Under the pieces are notes generated by a model that saw only the letters and a list, made by a program, of their open reading frames with translations, searched no databases and had not been told where the DNA came from. The translations under genes and the position numbers were made by a program. Shown piece after piece: positions 36,811 through 47,778 of a stretch of 64,000 nucleotides of DNA (position 1 is its first letter; every line of letters begins with the position of its first letter). Source of the stretch: Fredinandcohnia onubensis. GTDB taxonomy: Bacteria; Bacillota; Bacilli; Bacillales; Bacillaceae_L. The stretch lies in contig NZ_JAPSKV010000009.1 in the NCBI RefSeq assembly GCF_031181385.1, forward strand, positions 62,001 through 126,000, written 5' to 3'.

Positions 36811-37570
36811 GAGGGACCTCTCCAAACATTTGCTTAATCCCAATCCCCGGAGACTCTGCTCGCATAAATGCTTCTCCGATAAGTGCTGCCTTTGCACCAT
36901 ATTTAATGATGGACTTAATATCCTGTGGAGTGTGGATTCCACTTTCACTCACGACAAGACTATCTGCTGGAGCATCTTTTGCAATTTCTTCTGTATGTGT
37001 AATCGAAGTTTCAAACACTTTCAAATTCCGATTATTAATACCAAGGATTTTAGGTGTAAAAATGCTACACACCTGTTCTAGTGTTTCCCTAGAATGGACT
37101 TCAACAAGACACTCAAGACCCTTTTCATAAGCCTCACAATAGTATTCATGTAATTGGTTGGGCTCAAGTGCTTCTCCAATTAATAAGATCGCATCTGCAC
37201 CGATTTTTTCACTTTGTTTAATCTGCTTCGCATCGACGATAAAATCCTTCCGAAGAACAGGGATATTTACATTCTTCTTGATATCCATTAAATATTCAAT
37301 TGACCCCTGAAAAAATGGTTCATCTGTTAATACTGAAATAGCGTCCGCTTTTGCTTCTTCATATTCTGTTGCAACCTGGACTGGATGAAAATCCTCTCGT
37401 ATCACACCTTTAGAAGGTGATGCCTTTTTCACCTCAGCAATGATACCAAGGGATCGATTAGGATTAGATAATACTTCATATAAAGAGATTCGCTTTACTA
37501 CACTGTCAATCTCAGGATATTTAATGTTTTTAACCTCTAATTTCTTCTGTTCAAGAATTTTGTTTAGCAA
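36791..37570 (-). CDS. trpC: indole-3-glycerol phosphate synthase
   Basis: Ring-closing step before tryptophan synthase. AEVKKASPSKGVI, VLRKDFIVDAKQI (catalytic lysine), GINNRNLKVF and VSESGI are visible. TTG 37570 is chosen: it has AGGTGGAG 4-5 nt upstream and gives MLNKILEQKK like B. subtilis; GTG 37585 lies before that site. 259 residues, overlapping trpD by 20 nt. Confidence 0.95.
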   Translation of the reverse strand: MLNKILEQKKLEVKNIKYPEIDSVVKRISLYEVLSNPNRSLGIIAEVKKASPSKGVIREDFHPVQVATEYEEAKADAISVLTDEPFFQGSIEYLMDIKKNVNIPVLRKDFIVDAKQIKQSEKIGADAILLIGEALEPNQLHEYYCEAYEKGLECLVEVHSRETLEQVCSIFTPKILGINNRNLKVFETSITHTEEIAKDAPADSLVVSESGIHTPQDIKSIIKYGAKAALIGEAFMRAESPGIGIKQMFGEVPHATTSH

Positions 37571-38585
37571 AATACTCCACCTCACGATTTCTTAGCTGTT
37601 CAAATTGGTTTCTTGCTATTCCCATTACAAGTGCCTCTCTCGCCATTTCAACACCTTCACGAATACTGTTCGCTTTTCCTGAGATGTAAATAGCAGCACC
37701 AGCATTTAATAAAACAATATTCGTTGCACTTTGATTGGCACTTCCATATAAAACATCCCGCAGTAGGTTTGCGCTCTCAACCACGGAAGAGACTTGAATG
37801 TCCTTCATATTTCCACGGGGAAGGTCGACATCCTCGGGCGAGAGGACAAATCTAGTAATCTCTCCATCTTTTAATTCCACAATATCCGTTTCAGTTGTAA
37901 TACTGCATTCATCTAGTCCATCACGTCCTGAAACAAATAAAATATGCTCAGAACCAAGTTTTTGAAGGGCATATGCCATCTTTTCAGCGTACTCAGTTGA
38001 GTACACACCTAATACTTGCCTTTTACATCTAGCTGGGTTTGCCATTGGCCCTAATAGGTTAAAAATGGTTCGAAATCCAATTTCCTGTCTCGGCGTGACT
38101 GCATGCTTCATCGCAGCATGGTAGATAGGGGCAAATAAAAAGCTCATATTTCGTTTATTTAATGCAGCCTTCGCTTCTTCTTTGGTTGATTGGATTTCAA
38201 CACCTAAATATTCTAAAACATCAGCACTACCACTTTTTGATGACACAGCACGATTCCCATGCTTTGCAACTTTTATTCCTAAGGAAGAGACAATAATTGC
38301 AGATGCAGTTGAAATATTAAAGGTAGAAGCACCATCCCCACCTGTCCCACATGTATCAATTACTTGATCACTTTCATAATCAAGCTGCATCATATGCTCC
38401 CTCATTGCTCTTGCAAAGCCAGTAATTTCATCGACTGTTTCCCCACGAAAACGAAGGATTGAAAGTAAACTTGCAATCTGGCTTGCCGTTGCATCACCAG
38501 ACATAATCACGTCCATTACTCGATAGCTTTCTTCTTCAGTTAATACCTCACCAGTAATACATTTATTTAAAAGTTGTTTAAACAT
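37551..38585 (-). CDS. trpD: anthranilate phosphoribosyltransferase
   Basis: Transfers phosphoribosyl from PRPP to anthranilate. The PRPP loop DTCGTGGDGASTFNIST, KHGNRAVSSKSGSADVLE and GPMANPARC are typical. 344 residues. Its ATG overlaps the trpE end by 8 nt. Confidence 0.97.
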   Translation of the reverse strand: MFKQLLNKCITGEVLTEEESYRVMDVIMSGDATASQIASLLSILRFRGETVDEITGFARAMREHMMQLDYESDQVIDTCGTGGDGASTFNISTASAIIVSSLGIKVAKHGNRAVSSKSGSADVLEYLGVEIQSTKEEAKAALNKRNMSFLFAPIYHAAMKHAVTPRQEIGFRTIFNLLGPMANPARCKRQVLGVYSTEYAEKMAYALQKLGSEHILFVSGRDGLDECSITTETDIVELKDGEITRFVLSPEDVDLPRGNMKDIQVSSVVESANLLRDVLYGSANQSATNIVLLNAGAAIYISGKANSIREGVEMAREALVMGIARNQFEQLRNREVEYFAKQNS

Positions 38586-40095
38586 GAATATCCTCCTTAT
38601 CGAATGCTTCTTCCGCTAACTGGATTGTTTGAATTAAAGCACTTGCTTTATTTACGGTTTCCATCCACTCATGTTCAGGAACTGAATCAGCAACGATACC
38701 TGCTCCCGCCTGGACATAAGCAACACCATCTTTTATAATCGCCGTCCGAATTGTAATACAGGAATCTATATTTCCATCAAAGCCTATATAAGCAATGGTG
38801 CCAGCATATAAGTTTCGAGCCGTTGGTTCCAACTCTGAGATAATTTGCATTGCTCGAATTTTAGGTGCTCCAGATACGGTTCCTGCTGGGAACGCTGCTT
38901 GTAAAGCATCTAATGGATCAATTTTTTCATCTAGTTCACCAGTGACCTTCGAGATAATGTGCATCACATGTGAAAATCGACCAATTTCCATTAATACAGG
39001 CGTTTTAACAGAGCCAAATGTAGATACCCTACCAATATCATTACGTGCTAAATCGACCAGCATATAATGCTCTGCCATCTCTTTTTCATCCTGAAGCAAT
39101 TCTGATGCAAGGGCTTCATCTTCTTCTTTCGTCTTCCCTCTCCGTCTTGTACCTGCAATCGGGTGAATCTCAAGATGTTTGTTATGAACCTTGATTAAAC
39201 GCTCTGGTGAGCTTCCTACGATTTCGATATCATTGATCTTAATATAAAACAGATAAGGTGAAGGGTTTACCATCCGTAAGACACGGTATAGCTGAAATCC
39301 ACTTACTGAGACGGGAATTTCAAAGCGTTGTGATAAGACCGCCTGAAAAATATCTCCATCCGTGATATAGTCCTTGATTTTACTAACAGCATCTAAGAAA
39401 TCCTGTTTTTCGAAGTTCGTTTTTATATCTTTTACATTCGGTATTTCATGTAATTTTGGAAGTAGTAACATTTCACTTTGTTCTTTGTTTTGAATGATTC
39501 GGGATAAATACATGTTGATTTTTGAGTGAGCATGATCGAAAACAGCCTTTTGAATCCGATCATCTTCACCTCCGTTTAACCGAACAAAATGAACGACAAT
39601 CAACTCCCGTGAATGATGGTCTAACGCTAAAATGGTTTCACAAAAGAAAAATTGATAGCGTTCCATGTTTAAATCATTGTTTGAGTGTTCATCTACCTTT
39701 TCAAATGTCGAGATTGCATCATACCCAATATATCCAACTGCCCCTCCATAAAAGGGGATTTCGATATCAAGCGGCTTTAAAGCAAGGTAATCCTTAATCC
39801 AGTTAAATGCATCCTTCATTGTTGACTTCTTTACCAAGCTTTGCTGGTTTTCATTTTTCACGTAGTAGTGACCTTTATTCTCATCCATAAACAGGAACGG
39901 CTTTAAGCCAATAAATGAATACCGAGACCACTCGGATTCATGATCCTTACTTTCAAGCAGAAAGGATGCTTCATTTTCTAGGTTTTGAAAAATTTGAATG
40001 GGTGTCAACGTATCAACTAAGAAACGTTTGACAATCGGTATTGTCCGATATTGTTTTGCATCGGACGCAAACGAGGAAAAATCATACGTATTCAT
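38578..40095 (-). CDS. trpE: anthranilate synthase component I
   Basis: Makes anthranilate from chorismate with an amidotransferase partner. The 505-residue protein has LLESKDHESEWSRYS (tryptophan-binding LLES motif), IAGTRRRGKT, LVDLARNDIGR and FPAGTVSGAPKIRAM. No trpG is in the window; in B. subtilis the shared PabA subunit is encoded in the folate operon. Translation start is controlled by the hairpin at 40100-40129. Confidence 0.97.
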   Translation of the reverse strand: MNTYDFSSFASDAKQYRTIPIVKRFLVDTLTPIQIFQNLENEASFLLESKDHESEWSRYSFIGLKPFLFMDENKGHYYVKNENQQSLVKKSTMKDAFNWIKDYLALKPLDIEIPFYGGAVGYIGYDAISTFEKVDEHSNNDLNMERYQFFFCETILALDHHSRELIVVHFVRLNGGEDDRIQKAVFDHAHSKINMYLSRIIQNKEQSEMLLLPKLHEIPNVKDIKTNFEKQDFLDAVSKIKDYITDGDIFQAVLSQRFEIPVSVSGFQLYRVLRMVNPSPYLFYIKINDIEIVGSSPERLIKVHNKHLEIHPIAGTRRRGKTKEEDEALASELLQDEKEMAEHYMLVDLARNDIGRVSTFGSVKTPVLMEIGRFSHVMHIISKVTGELDEKIDPLDALQAAFPAGTVSGAPKIRAMQIISELEPTARNLYAGTIAYIGFDGNIDSCITIRTAIIKDGVAYVQAGAGIVADSVPEHEWMETVNKASALIQTIQLAEEAFDKEDIHV

Positions 40096-40099
40096 TTAG

Positions 40100-40129
40100 C
40101 TCACTCCTCCATGTAATATGGAGAATGAG
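40100..40129 (-). promoter_or_regulatory. hairpin sequestering the trpE ribosome-binding site
   Basis: On the minus strand CTCA-T-TCTCCAT pairs with ATGGAGGA-G-TGAG, burying the GGAGGAG site of trpE in the stem. This mirrors the B. subtilis trpE SD-sequestering structure that forms when TRAP is bound. Confidence 0.75.
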
Positions 40130-40180
40130 GATTTAGGAGGTATTTGAAGATAGGAATCGCTTTTTAATATAAAAAACGAT

Positions 40181-40219
40181 AAAAATAAACAACCCAAAGA
40201 CACGTTCGTATCTTTGGGT
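40181..40219 (-). terminator. trp leader attenuator terminator
   Basis: ACCCAAAGATAC-GAAC-GTGTCTTTGGGT forms a 12-bp stem (one G-U), followed by TGTTTATTTTTAT. The base competes with an antiterminator: TCTACCC (40216-40222) is complementary to GGGTAGA (40272-40278) inside the TRAP-binding repeats. Confidence 0.88.
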
Positions 40220-40232
40220 AGAATTAACATAA

Positions 40233-40320
40233 CTAAACTCTGCTAACCTCGGCTAAACTCTCTCATTCTCATCTACCCTAAACTCAACTCTAAACTTCAC
40301 AGAAAACTTACTAAACTCTA
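40233..40320 (-). promoter_or_regulatory. TRAP-binding GAG/UAG repeats of the trp leader
   Basis: Twelve GAG or UAG triplets at almost perfect 5-nt period run from 40290 to 40233, with two or three more at 40311-40320. This is the known RNA target of the 11-mer TRAP protein encoded by mtrB in this window. Binding with tryptophan would block the antiterminator and end transcription before trpE. Confidence 0.93.
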
Positions 40321-40345
40321 ACTTTATCAAATATTGTAACTAAAC

Positions 40346-40373
40346 TTATCATATACATCTTCAATTTGTCAAT
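40346..40373 (-). promoter_or_regulatory. trp operon promoter
   Basis: TTGACA (40368-40373) followed at 16 nt by GATAAG (or at 17 nt by ATAAGT) on the minus strand, immediately after the aroH stop and upstream of the TRAP repeats. Confidence 0.75.
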
Positions 40374-40381
40374 ATATAGTT

Positions 40382-40756
40382 TTATTTACCTTGAACACTT
40401 GAAAGATCCGGTCTTAAGACGATTGCTCCATTTTGGTAAACATGATTGATTTCTTCTTGTTTTGCATTAGTATTCACAGTCATCAATATACGAATACACA
40501 TTGGCAATGAACCTGGTACAGGAATTTCTCTCATACTCATTACCGGAACAAATGTCCATCCATCAATTTGTCTTGCCGCTGCAGCTGGAAAAGCTGCATC
40601 AATATCATCGGTAACTGAAAATACAATTTGAGCAACATCAGCTGCTTCAATACGGTTTTCAGTGATCATGTCACGCAATAGCTGTTCAGTTGCTGCTAAT
40701 ATTTCTTGTTTATTATTTTCTTTAATAGTTGTAGCGCCACGTATTCCCCTTATCAT
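40382..40756 (-). CDS. aroH: chorismate mutase, AroH class
   Basis: Monofunctional trimeric chorismate mutase of 124 residues. IRGIRGATTIKENNKQEI with active-site Arg, and VFSVTDDIDAAFPAAAAR, match B. subtilis AroH. Follows aroB by 36 nt; the trp promoter starts just after its stop. Confidence 0.96.
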   Translation of the reverse strand: MIRGIRGATTIKENNKQEILAATEQLLRDMITENRIEAADVAQIVFSVTDDIDAAFPAAAARQIDGWTFVPVMSMREIPVPGSLPMCIRILMTVNTNAKQEEINHVYQNGAIVLRPDLSSVQGK

Positions 40757-40792
40757 TTACACTCCTCCTTTATAGCATGAAGACATCTTATC

Positions 40793-41872
40793 TTAAATAA
40801 AATCCTTTAAGAAACGGAGTAGATGCTCATCTTCTATATCTTGAATAACAGTTTCCCCAATATTTTTTAACAAGACCATTTTTACCTTACCAGAGGTAGC
40901 TTTTTTATCATGCTTCATTCGTTCAAGTAATTTTTCAACTTCTAATTGTTCAGGAATGCTTGTTGGGAACCCAAACAAACTGAACCATTCTTTTATTTTT
41001 TCAGATGATAGATTACTATTAAAGATTTTTTCGCTCACCTTTAATGCAAAAATCATCCCAATCGCAACGCCATCTCCATGGGTAATCTTTCCATAACCAG
41101 ATTCAGCTTCAATGGCATGACCTAGGGTATGACCAAAGTTTAAGATGGCACGTAGTCCTTTTTCTTGTTCGTCCTCAGAAACAACCTTTGCCTTTACGGC
41201 TACACCTTTTAATACAGCATATTGAAGCTTTTCACCTTTTAAATCGTCTAAAGATGTAATGTTTTCAGTTAGCCACTCATAAAACTCCGGATCCCAAATT
41301 AATCCATGCTTAATGACCTCGGCAAAGCCTGAACGAAGCTCGATTTTTGGCAATGTCTTCATTAAATCAATATCATATAATACCGCATTCGGTTGATGAA
41401 AAGCACCAATCATATTTTTTCCAAGTTCATGATTAATGGCAACCTTCCCTCCAACTGCACTGTCATGAGCAAGTAATGTAGTTGGAATTTGGATAAATGG
41501 GATGCCACGCATGAATGTTGCCGCGACAAAACCTGCTAAATCGCCAACAACACCCCCACCTAATGCAAGAATCACCGAAGAACGGTCCAATCCTTCTTCC
41601 AACGCAAAGGTCTGACATTGATAATACATTTCAAAAGATTTAGCACTTTCCCCAGCAGGGATAACGAATGATAGCGGCTCATCAAATTGGGCCTTAAGGA
41701 TATCTTTTACTTTCTCTAAATAAAGTGACGCAACAGATTCATCACTTATAACAAGTACCTTTGATACCGATTTACAGGTATCCTTTATAACCCGTGGCAA
41801 TTGATCGATAATTTCAGTTCCAATGAACATTGGATAGGTTTTCGATTTTGTTGCTATGGTTAACTGGTCCAT
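40793..41872 (-). CDS. aroB: 3-dehydroquinate synthase
   Basis: NAD- and metal-dependent enzyme. [48 protein letters not shown] and [11 protein letters not shown] (metal-binding histidines) are all present. 359 residues. Start overlaps the aroC stop by 1 nt (TAATG). Confidence 0.97.
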   Translation of the reverse strand: MDQLTIATKSKTYPMFIGTEIIDQLPRVIKDTCKSVSKVLVISDESVASLYLEKVKDILKAQFDEPLSFVIPAGESAKSFEMYYQCQTFALEEGLDRSSVILALGGGVVGDLAGFVAATFMRGIPFIQIPTTLLAHDSAVGGKVAINHELGKNMIGAFHQPNAVLYDIDLMKTLPKIELRSGFAEVIKHGLIWDPEFYEWLTENITSLDDLKGEKLQYAVLKGVAVKAKVVSEDEQEKGLRAILNFGHTLGHAIEAESGYGKITHGDGVAIGMIFALKVSEKIFNSNLSSEKIKEWFSLFGFPTSIPEQLEVEKLLERMKHDKKATSGKVKMVLLKNIGETVIQDIEDEHLLRFLKDFI

Positions 41873-43044
41873 TAGAATTCCCTCGAATACTCACGCGTTT
41901 TCGCTACATTTTCTTGAATTAAATCGATTCTGTCTTGTCCAAATTGTTCAACAATTGCGTTTGCAACTTCCCAAGCGACAACTGCCTCAGCGACAACTGA
42001 TGCGGCAGGTACTGCACAGCTATCAGATCTTTCAATACTTGCTTCAAATACTTCTTTAGTTTCAATATCTACGCTTTTTAACGGCTTATATAGAGTTGGG
42101 ATTGGCTTCATTACACCTCGAACAACAATAGGCATACCGTTTGTCATACCGCCTTCAAAGCCGCCTAAATTATTGGTTCTTCGCTTATATCCATCTTCTT
42201 TATCCCAAATGATTTCATCATGAACCTGACTTCCAGGAATTCTTGCCGCATCAAATCCAATACCAAATTCAACACCCTTAAAGGCATTGATACTTACCAT
42301 TGCTGCTGCAATTTTCGAATCTAATTTACGGTCATAATGAACATAGCTTCCTACACCTGCAGGTACACCTTCAACGATGACTTCTACAATCCCACCGATG
42401 GAGTCACCATTTTTCTTTGCTTCATCAATAGCATTCATCATTTGAATGCCTGCCTCTTCATCCAAACATCTGACTGAAGATTCTTCGGTCTTTATTTTCA
42501 ATTCTTCTAGGGATGAGTATGTAGTGTTCTTCGCACGTACTCCACCAATTTCTAATACATGTCCAGCAACCTGAATCCCTAAAGATGCCAAGAATTTTTT
42601 AGCTACTGCCCCAGCTGCAACTCGTACTGTCGTTTCACGTGCTGAGGATCTTTCAAGAACATTACGCATATCGCGATGCCCGTATTTGATGGCTCCATTA
42701 AGGTCTGCATGTCCAGGGCGTGGACGTGTAATTTTACGCTTAATATCTTCTGCCTCTTCATCAGTAATTGGATCGATACCCATTATTTTAGTCCAGTGTT
42801 TCCAGTCATTGTTTTCAACGACTAATGCAATTGGAGACCCTAATGTTTTACCGTGCCTAACACCACTTGCAATTTGCACTTGGTCCTTTTCAATTTGCAT
42901 TCTTCTGCCTCGCCCATGTCCTTTTTGACGTCTAGCAAGTTCAAAATTTATATCTTCTGCAGTAAGTTCTAGACCAGCAGGTACACCTTCAAGTATGGTT
43001 GTAAGCTGTGGCCCGTGTGATTCACCAGCTGTTAAGTATCTCAT
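41872..43044 (-). CDS. aroC: chorismate synthase
   Basis: FMN-dependent last shikimate step (aroF in B. subtilis). [15 protein letters not shown] at the start, [30 protein letters not shown] and [17 protein letters not shown] 43044 has AAGGGGGAA upstream and gives 390 residues, equal to B. subtilis. First gene of the aro/trp supra-operon. Confidence 0.97.
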   Translation of the reverse strand: MRYLTAGESHGPQLTTILEGVPAGLELTAEDINFELARRQKGHGRGRRMQIEKDQVQIASGVRHGKTLGSPIALVVENNDWKHWTKIMGIDPITDEEAEDIKRKITRPRPGHADLNGAIKYGHRDMRNVLERSSARETTVRVAAGAVAKKFLASLGIQVAGHVLEIGGVRAKNTTYSSLEELKIKTEESSVRCLDEEAGIQMMNAIDEAKKNGDSIGGIVEVIVEGVPAGVGSYVHYDRKLDSKIAAAMVSINAFKGVEFGIGFDAARIPGSQVHDEIIWDKEDGYKRRTNNLGGFEGGMTNGMPIVVRGVMKPIPTLYKPLKSVDIETKEVFEASIERSDSCAVPAASVVAEAVVAWEVANAIVEQFGQDRIDLIQENVAKTREYSREF

Positions 43045-43278
43045 GTGTGTTTCCCCCTTATATGCAATAGTGAAAAAGATTTTCACTTTCGTAATTTAAA
43101 GCGATTATGTACCAATATATCATAATCTCTGTAATTCCGGATAGATTTTTTCAAAAATTTCTATGATTATATACAATTATGATAAAGAAAAAGAATTCAC
43201 CCATAGGCAAATTCGATTACTATATCGTAGCAGACATTATTAGATTTGTCATTTTTCTGACGTTTTATTTTGCATGTT

Positions 43279-44061
<783 letters not shown>

Positions 44062-44109
44062 CTAAAAACTAAACATAATTTTGGTGGTGATAATAGAAAG
44101 TTCCTTAAG

Positions 44110-44138
44110 AAAAACCAGCCCTACTAGAGCTGGTTTTT
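44110..44138. terminator. terminator downstream of ndk
   Basis: AAAAACCAGC and GCTGGTTTTT pair across a loop of about 9 nt, with U-tracts on both strands. Confidence 0.88.
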
Positions 44139-44144
44139 GATGGA

Positions 44145-44591
44145 TTAGTAAATCCAGTTATTAATAAGCTTTTCGTATTGCGCTACTTCTTCTTCTTTGA
44201 AGAAAAGTGCAATTTCACGCTCAGCACTTGCCGGTGAATCAGAACCGTGAATAACGTTCTTTCCAACAGTTAATCCAAAATCACCACGAATTGTTCCTGG
44301 AAGGGCATCCTTCGGATTTGTTGCGCCCATCATTTGACGTGCAGTTGCGATTACATTCTCACCTTGCCAAACCATTGCAAATACTGGACCAGAAGTGATG
44401 AAATCTACAAGCTCTCCAAAGAATGGACGCTCTTTATGCTCACCATAATGTTCTCCAGCAAGTTCTTCAGAAATAACCATTAATTTTGCTCCGACTAATT
44501 GAAAGCCCTTTCTTTCAAAGCGTGAAACAATCTCACCGATTAATTGACGTTGAACTCCGTCTGGCTTAACCATTAAAAACGTTTTTTCCAT
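44145..44591 (-). CDS. ndk: nucleoside diphosphate kinase
   Basis: Phosphotransfer between nucleotides. [21 protein letters not shown], the active-site histidine in [20 protein letters not shown]. 148 residues from ATG 44591; GGTGGAGAG lies just upstream, so the in-frame GTG at 44603 is part of the ribosome site. Confidence 0.97.
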   Translation of the reverse strand: MEKTFLMVKPDGVQRQLIGEIVSRFERKGFQLVGAKLMVISEELAGEHYGEHKERPFFGELVDFITSGPVFAMVWQGENVIATARQMMGATNPKDALPGTIRGDFGLTVGKNVIHGSDSPASAEREIALFFKEEEVAQYEKLINNWIY

Positions 44592-44618
44592 AATTCTCTC
44601 CACCCCACCAAAATATGT

Positions 44619-44647
44619 ATAATAGTCATGTTTTAGCGACCAATCAA
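44619..44647 (-). promoter_or_regulatory. sigma-A promoter of ndk
   Basis: TTGATT (44642-44647) and TATTAT (44619-44624) on the minus strand, spacing 17. The -35 is inside the palindrome at 44639-44671. Confidence 0.6.
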
Positions 44648-44671
44648 AATAGTAACACTATTTTGATTGGT
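44639..44671. repeat. perfect 15-bp palindrome overlapping the ndk -35
   Basis: Arms ACCAATCAAAATAGT and its complement are separated by 3 nt. No U-tract follows. It may be a protein-binding operator for ndk or a non-canonical end for the hepT transcript. Confidence 0.65.
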
Positions 44672-44761
44672 TTGCAACTTTATTCATCAAATACACTTTT
44701 GCGTTTTTGCTCTCAGTTTTTAATGACAACACGGATGCAGGTACATAGGGGGCAAATAAGG

Positions 44762-45724
44762 TTAAAATTTTCTCTTTCCGATATATTTTGCAATATTATA
44801 AAGCGTATTTCTTGCACGACCAGAAGGTAATTCCTCTAATACCTTATACGCTTTCTCTAAATAACGGTTACTTATCGCCTCGGACTGCTTGATTGCATCT
44901 GATTGTTTAATCAACGTGATTAAAGGTTTAATTTCATCTGATGTTGTATGTTCTGAAACTTTTGTAATAAGGTCTTTAAGTTTCTCTTCCTTCATCGCAT
45001 AAAGAACAGGCAATGTAATATTCCCTTGCATCAAGTCACTACCAGCAGGTTTTCCTAGTTGTTGATCAGTGCCTGTAAAATCTAGAATATCATCTGTAAT
45101 CTGAAAGGCCATTCCAACATAATAGCCAAATAGATATAGTTTTTTATGGATATCAGAAGGAACACCTGCAGCAACTGCACCTAGTTGGCAGCTACTTGCA
45201 ATTAATAGGGCCGTTTTCCGTTTAATACGTCGCAAATAACACCGTAGGTCTTGATCAAACCGATATTTATCTTTGATTTGCTCAATTTCACCTAAACATA
45301 CCTCGACGATAGTATGAGCAAGAAGTTTATGTAATAAAGGATTATCAAGCTTCGTAATGATTTCTAATGAACTTCCAAGTATATAATCTCCTGCATACAT
45401 CGCAATCTTGTTGTCCCATTTAGCTTTAATGGTTGGCTTGCCACGACGTAGGTCCGCGTCATCAATCACATCATCATGGACAAGTGATGCTGTATGAATA
45501 AGCTCAAGTGTTACGGCTACGTTTTTTATCACATTTATATCATACTTACCGAATTTGCCACCTAATAGGACAAAAACTGGTCGTAATCGTTTACCACCTG
45601 ATTGCAATAAATGCAATCCAGCTTGCTGAAGAACAGGATGCTCCCCTTTGATTGAAGCCTCCAGCTCCTTTTCTATAATGGCTAAATCTGTATTCAAATA
45701 CGAATACATCAAAGATAATTTCAT
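44762..45724 (-). CDS. hepT: heptaprenyl diphosphate synthase component II
   Basis: Catalytic prenyltransferase subunit for the menaquinone side chain. Both aspartate-rich motifs are present: LVHDDVIDDADLRRG and FQITDDILDFTG. GGKRLRP and GDYILGSSLE are typical. ATG 45724 has AAGGTG 6 nt upstream; GTG 45733 overlaps it. 320 residues. Works with HepS. Confidence 0.96.
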   Translation of the reverse strand: MKLSLMYSYLNTDLAIIEKELEASIKGEHPVLQQAGLHLLQSGGKRLRPVFVLLGGKFGKYDINVIKNVAVTLELIHTASLVHDDVIDDADLRRGKPTIKAKWDNKIAMYAGDYILGSSLEIITKLDNPLLHKLLAHTIVEVCLGEIEQIKDKYRFDQDLRCYLRRIKRKTALLIASSCQLGAVAAGVPSDIHKKLYLFGYYVGMAFQITDDILDFTGTDQQLGKPAGSDLMQGNITLPVLYAMKEEKLKDLITKVSEHTTSDEIKPLITLIKQSDAIKQSEAISNRYLEKAYKVLEELPSGRARNTLYNIAKYIGKRKF

Positions 45725-45763
45725 GAGTTTCACCTTAGTTTACAAAAATATGACGCGAAAATA

Positions 45764-46468
45764 TTATTTCTTATACCCTAAATGCATAGCAGCTACACCT
45801 AAAGTGTACGGTTTAACTTCAATGTCTTTTAAGCCTGCTTCTCGAAACATATTTGCTAGTTCTTTCATGCCTGGAAAATCACGGGCAGATTCTTGTAACC
45901 ATGAATATTCCTGATAACTTTTTGCAAAAAGCTTTCCGAAAACTGGCATAATAAAACGAAAATAGAAAAAGTATAATTGACGAAATCCAATTATTGTTGG
46001 TTGTGAAGTTTCTAAACAAACAACCTTGCCACCAGGTTTTACTACCCTTTGCATTTCTTTTAAAACGGTCATATAATCCGGAACATTTCGTAAGCCAAAG
46101 CCAATTGTTACATAGTCAAAAGAATTATCCTCAAATGGCAATTCCATCGCATTTCCATGTACCAATTTAACCTGATTTAATTGCAGCTTGTCTACCTTCT
46201 CTTGGCCAATTTTAAGCATGTTTTTACTAAAGTCTAAACCAATTACTTCCCCCGTAGGACCCACTACATCTGCAAGCGCAATTGTCCAATCGGCAGTTCC
46301 ACAACAAAGATCTAACGCGGAAGAACCTTTTTGAACATCCATTCGTTTCATTGTATCTTTACGCCAAGCTTTATGTTGTTGGAAGCTGATCACGGAATTC
46401 ATTTGGTCATAATTTTTATATATTTTTTCAAACACATGGTGTACACGCTGTTCTTTAGATTGCTCCAT
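45764..46468 (-). CDS. menG: demethylmenaquinone methyltransferase
   Basis: UbiE/MenG-type SAM methyltransferase, last menaquinone step. [17 protein letters not shown] (SAM loop), [24 protein letters not shown] and the C-terminal [14 protein letters not shown]. 234 residues. Between hepS and hepT, 2 nt after hepS. Confidence 0.97.
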   Translation of the reverse strand: MEQSKEQRVHHVFEKIYKNYDQMNSVISFQQHKAWRKDTMKRMDVQKGSSALDLCCGTADWTIALADVVGPTGEVIGLDFSKNMLKIGQEKVDKLQLNQVKLVHGNAMELPFEDNSFDYVTIGFGLRNVPDYMTVLKEMQRVVKPGGKVVCLETSQPTIIGFRQLYFFYFRFIMPVFGKLFAKSYQEYSWLQESARDFPGMKELANMFREAGLKDIEVKPYTLGVAAMHLGYKK

Positions 46469-46470
46469 AA

Positions 46471-47286
46471 TTACCCTTCTTCCACAATCTTATTCATTGA
46501 TATTGAAGCACCTTCAAATCGCAGCTCATTAATTCGATTTAATAGCATACTGTTCATTTTCGGGTTCGTTTCTAAAAACTGCTCCAACTTATTTGTTACA
46601 TAAGAAAGCTGCCTGTTAAAAATGATCATTACTTCTGCTTCCTGATCTTGTTTTTCTTGATGAAAAACTATTTTCTTTAAAGTGTGGAAGAGAATTGAAT
46701 TATCATTTTCTAAATACTGTTCTCTTTCATGCAGTAGTCTTTTTAATAACAAAAAATTTAAAATGAGCTCTTCCCATTTTTTTATTTGAAAGCTTTTTAC
46801 AATTTTTTGAAAAATAGCCGATTCAACTGTTGTCACACAAGTAAAAAGCTTGTCTATATTTTCATTGTCCATTTGATACAAATAAATTTTGGCTTCATTA
46901 ACTTCTTTAATACCTTCTGCAAGTACTCGAATGAAGTTAATATCGGAGACCTGAGCCAGAAGTTTATAATATAATCCGCTAAAATAATCTCCCGCCAATA
47001 CAGCCAACTGTTGACTGCGCATGCGTTCATCTGAATAGGAAAGTCGATTGGGGACTGATTCATGGGTATCCAATGCCTGTTGAACAAGCATAGTTGTTAC
47101 TATATAGTTTTCCAATTGCTCTTTTGGCAAAAGTAGATCCTCGCATATCGAATTTAATAATAAAATCTTATCTTCATCTATGCTTGGTGTTTCCATATAT
47201 CTTTGAAGGTATGAGTGTTTTATTTTAACCTCAATACGCTCCTTAAGATTGGCAACTATTTCCTTGATGTCATGCAAATCAATCAC
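46471..47286 (-). CDS. hepS: heptaprenyl diphosphate synthase component I
   Basis: Non-catalytic small subunit of heptaprenyl diphosphate synthase. 271 residues, all-helical, no DDxxD. The block [13 protein letters not shown]...[20 protein letters not shown] matches HepS. First of hepS-menG-hepT. Confidence 0.93.
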   Translation of the reverse strand: MIDLHDIKEIVANLKERIEVKIKHSYLQRYMETPSIDEDKILLLNSICEDLLLPKEQLENYIVTTMLVQQALDTHESVPNRLSYSDERMRSQQLAVLAGDYFSGLYYKLLAQVSDINFIRVLAEGIKEVNEAKIYLYQMDNENIDKLFTCVTTVESAIFQKIVKSFQIKKWEELILNFLLLKRLLHEREQYLENDNSILFHTLKKIVFHQEKQDQEAEVMIIFNRQLSYVTNKLEQFLETNPKMNSMLLNRINELRFEGASISMNKIVEEG

Positions 47287-47412
47287 CCTTGTTTCCCCAA
47301 TTTAAATAAAATTTTTTCTATTTTGAAGGTCTTTATATTAGTCTCCTTAAAACAACGTTAATTATAACATATATCCCATAGTTTTTCCCTTAGTTTTATG
47401 CAATCCAAAAGA

Positions 47413-47440
47413 AAAAGCAGGAATTACCTGCTTTATTTTT
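47413..47440 (-). terminator. terminator of mtrB
   Basis: AAAGCAGGTAATTCCTGCTTT pairs on the minus strand (8-bp stem, 3-5 nt loop), followed by TTCTTTT; the mtrB stop lies in its base. Confidence 0.85.
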
Positions 47441-47663
47441 TGGAACCTGATTCAGTTTCTCCATGGCTAGTTTGAATAATTGCATGACCACGAACCTTTA
47501 TCGCTGAAGTATGTTCAGTAAATTGAGCAATCATTACTTCGCCTCTATCTAATTTCTCCGAATGATGAAAGCGTGTATCAGTTCCTCTAGTTAAACCGAT
47601 TACATTCACTCCATCTTCTACTGCTTTAATTACAATAAACTCTGAGTTTGAATTATTACTCAT
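47433..47663 (-). CDS. mtrB: trp RNA-binding attenuation protein TRAP
   Basis: 76-residue subunit of the 11-mer ring that binds tryptophan and GAG/UAG repeats. The tryptophan-binding loops [20 protein letters not shown] and [11 protein letters not shown] are intact, the latter with the RNA-contacting Lys/Arg pair. Its target is the leader at 40233-40320. Downstream of folE as in the B. subtilis mtrAB operon. Confidence 0.97.
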   Translation of the reverse strand: MSNNSNSEFIVIKAVEDGVNVIGLTRGTDTRFHHSEKLDRGEVMIAQFTEHTSAIKVRGHAIIQTSHGETESGSKK

Positions 47664-47778
47664 CCTTCTTCACTCCTATGAATGCTATGTAAAGGAAATT
47701 TTTTCAACTCATTCAACACTTAATGGAAAATGAGTGAAACTCACATCATTTTTACTATCTCGTACTTCATTACGTATG

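Noticed and set aside
36811-36948. N-terminal extension of trpF
   Set aside because: It lies fully inside trpC in another frame; the TrpF family begins with the KYCG block a few residues after ATG 36810.
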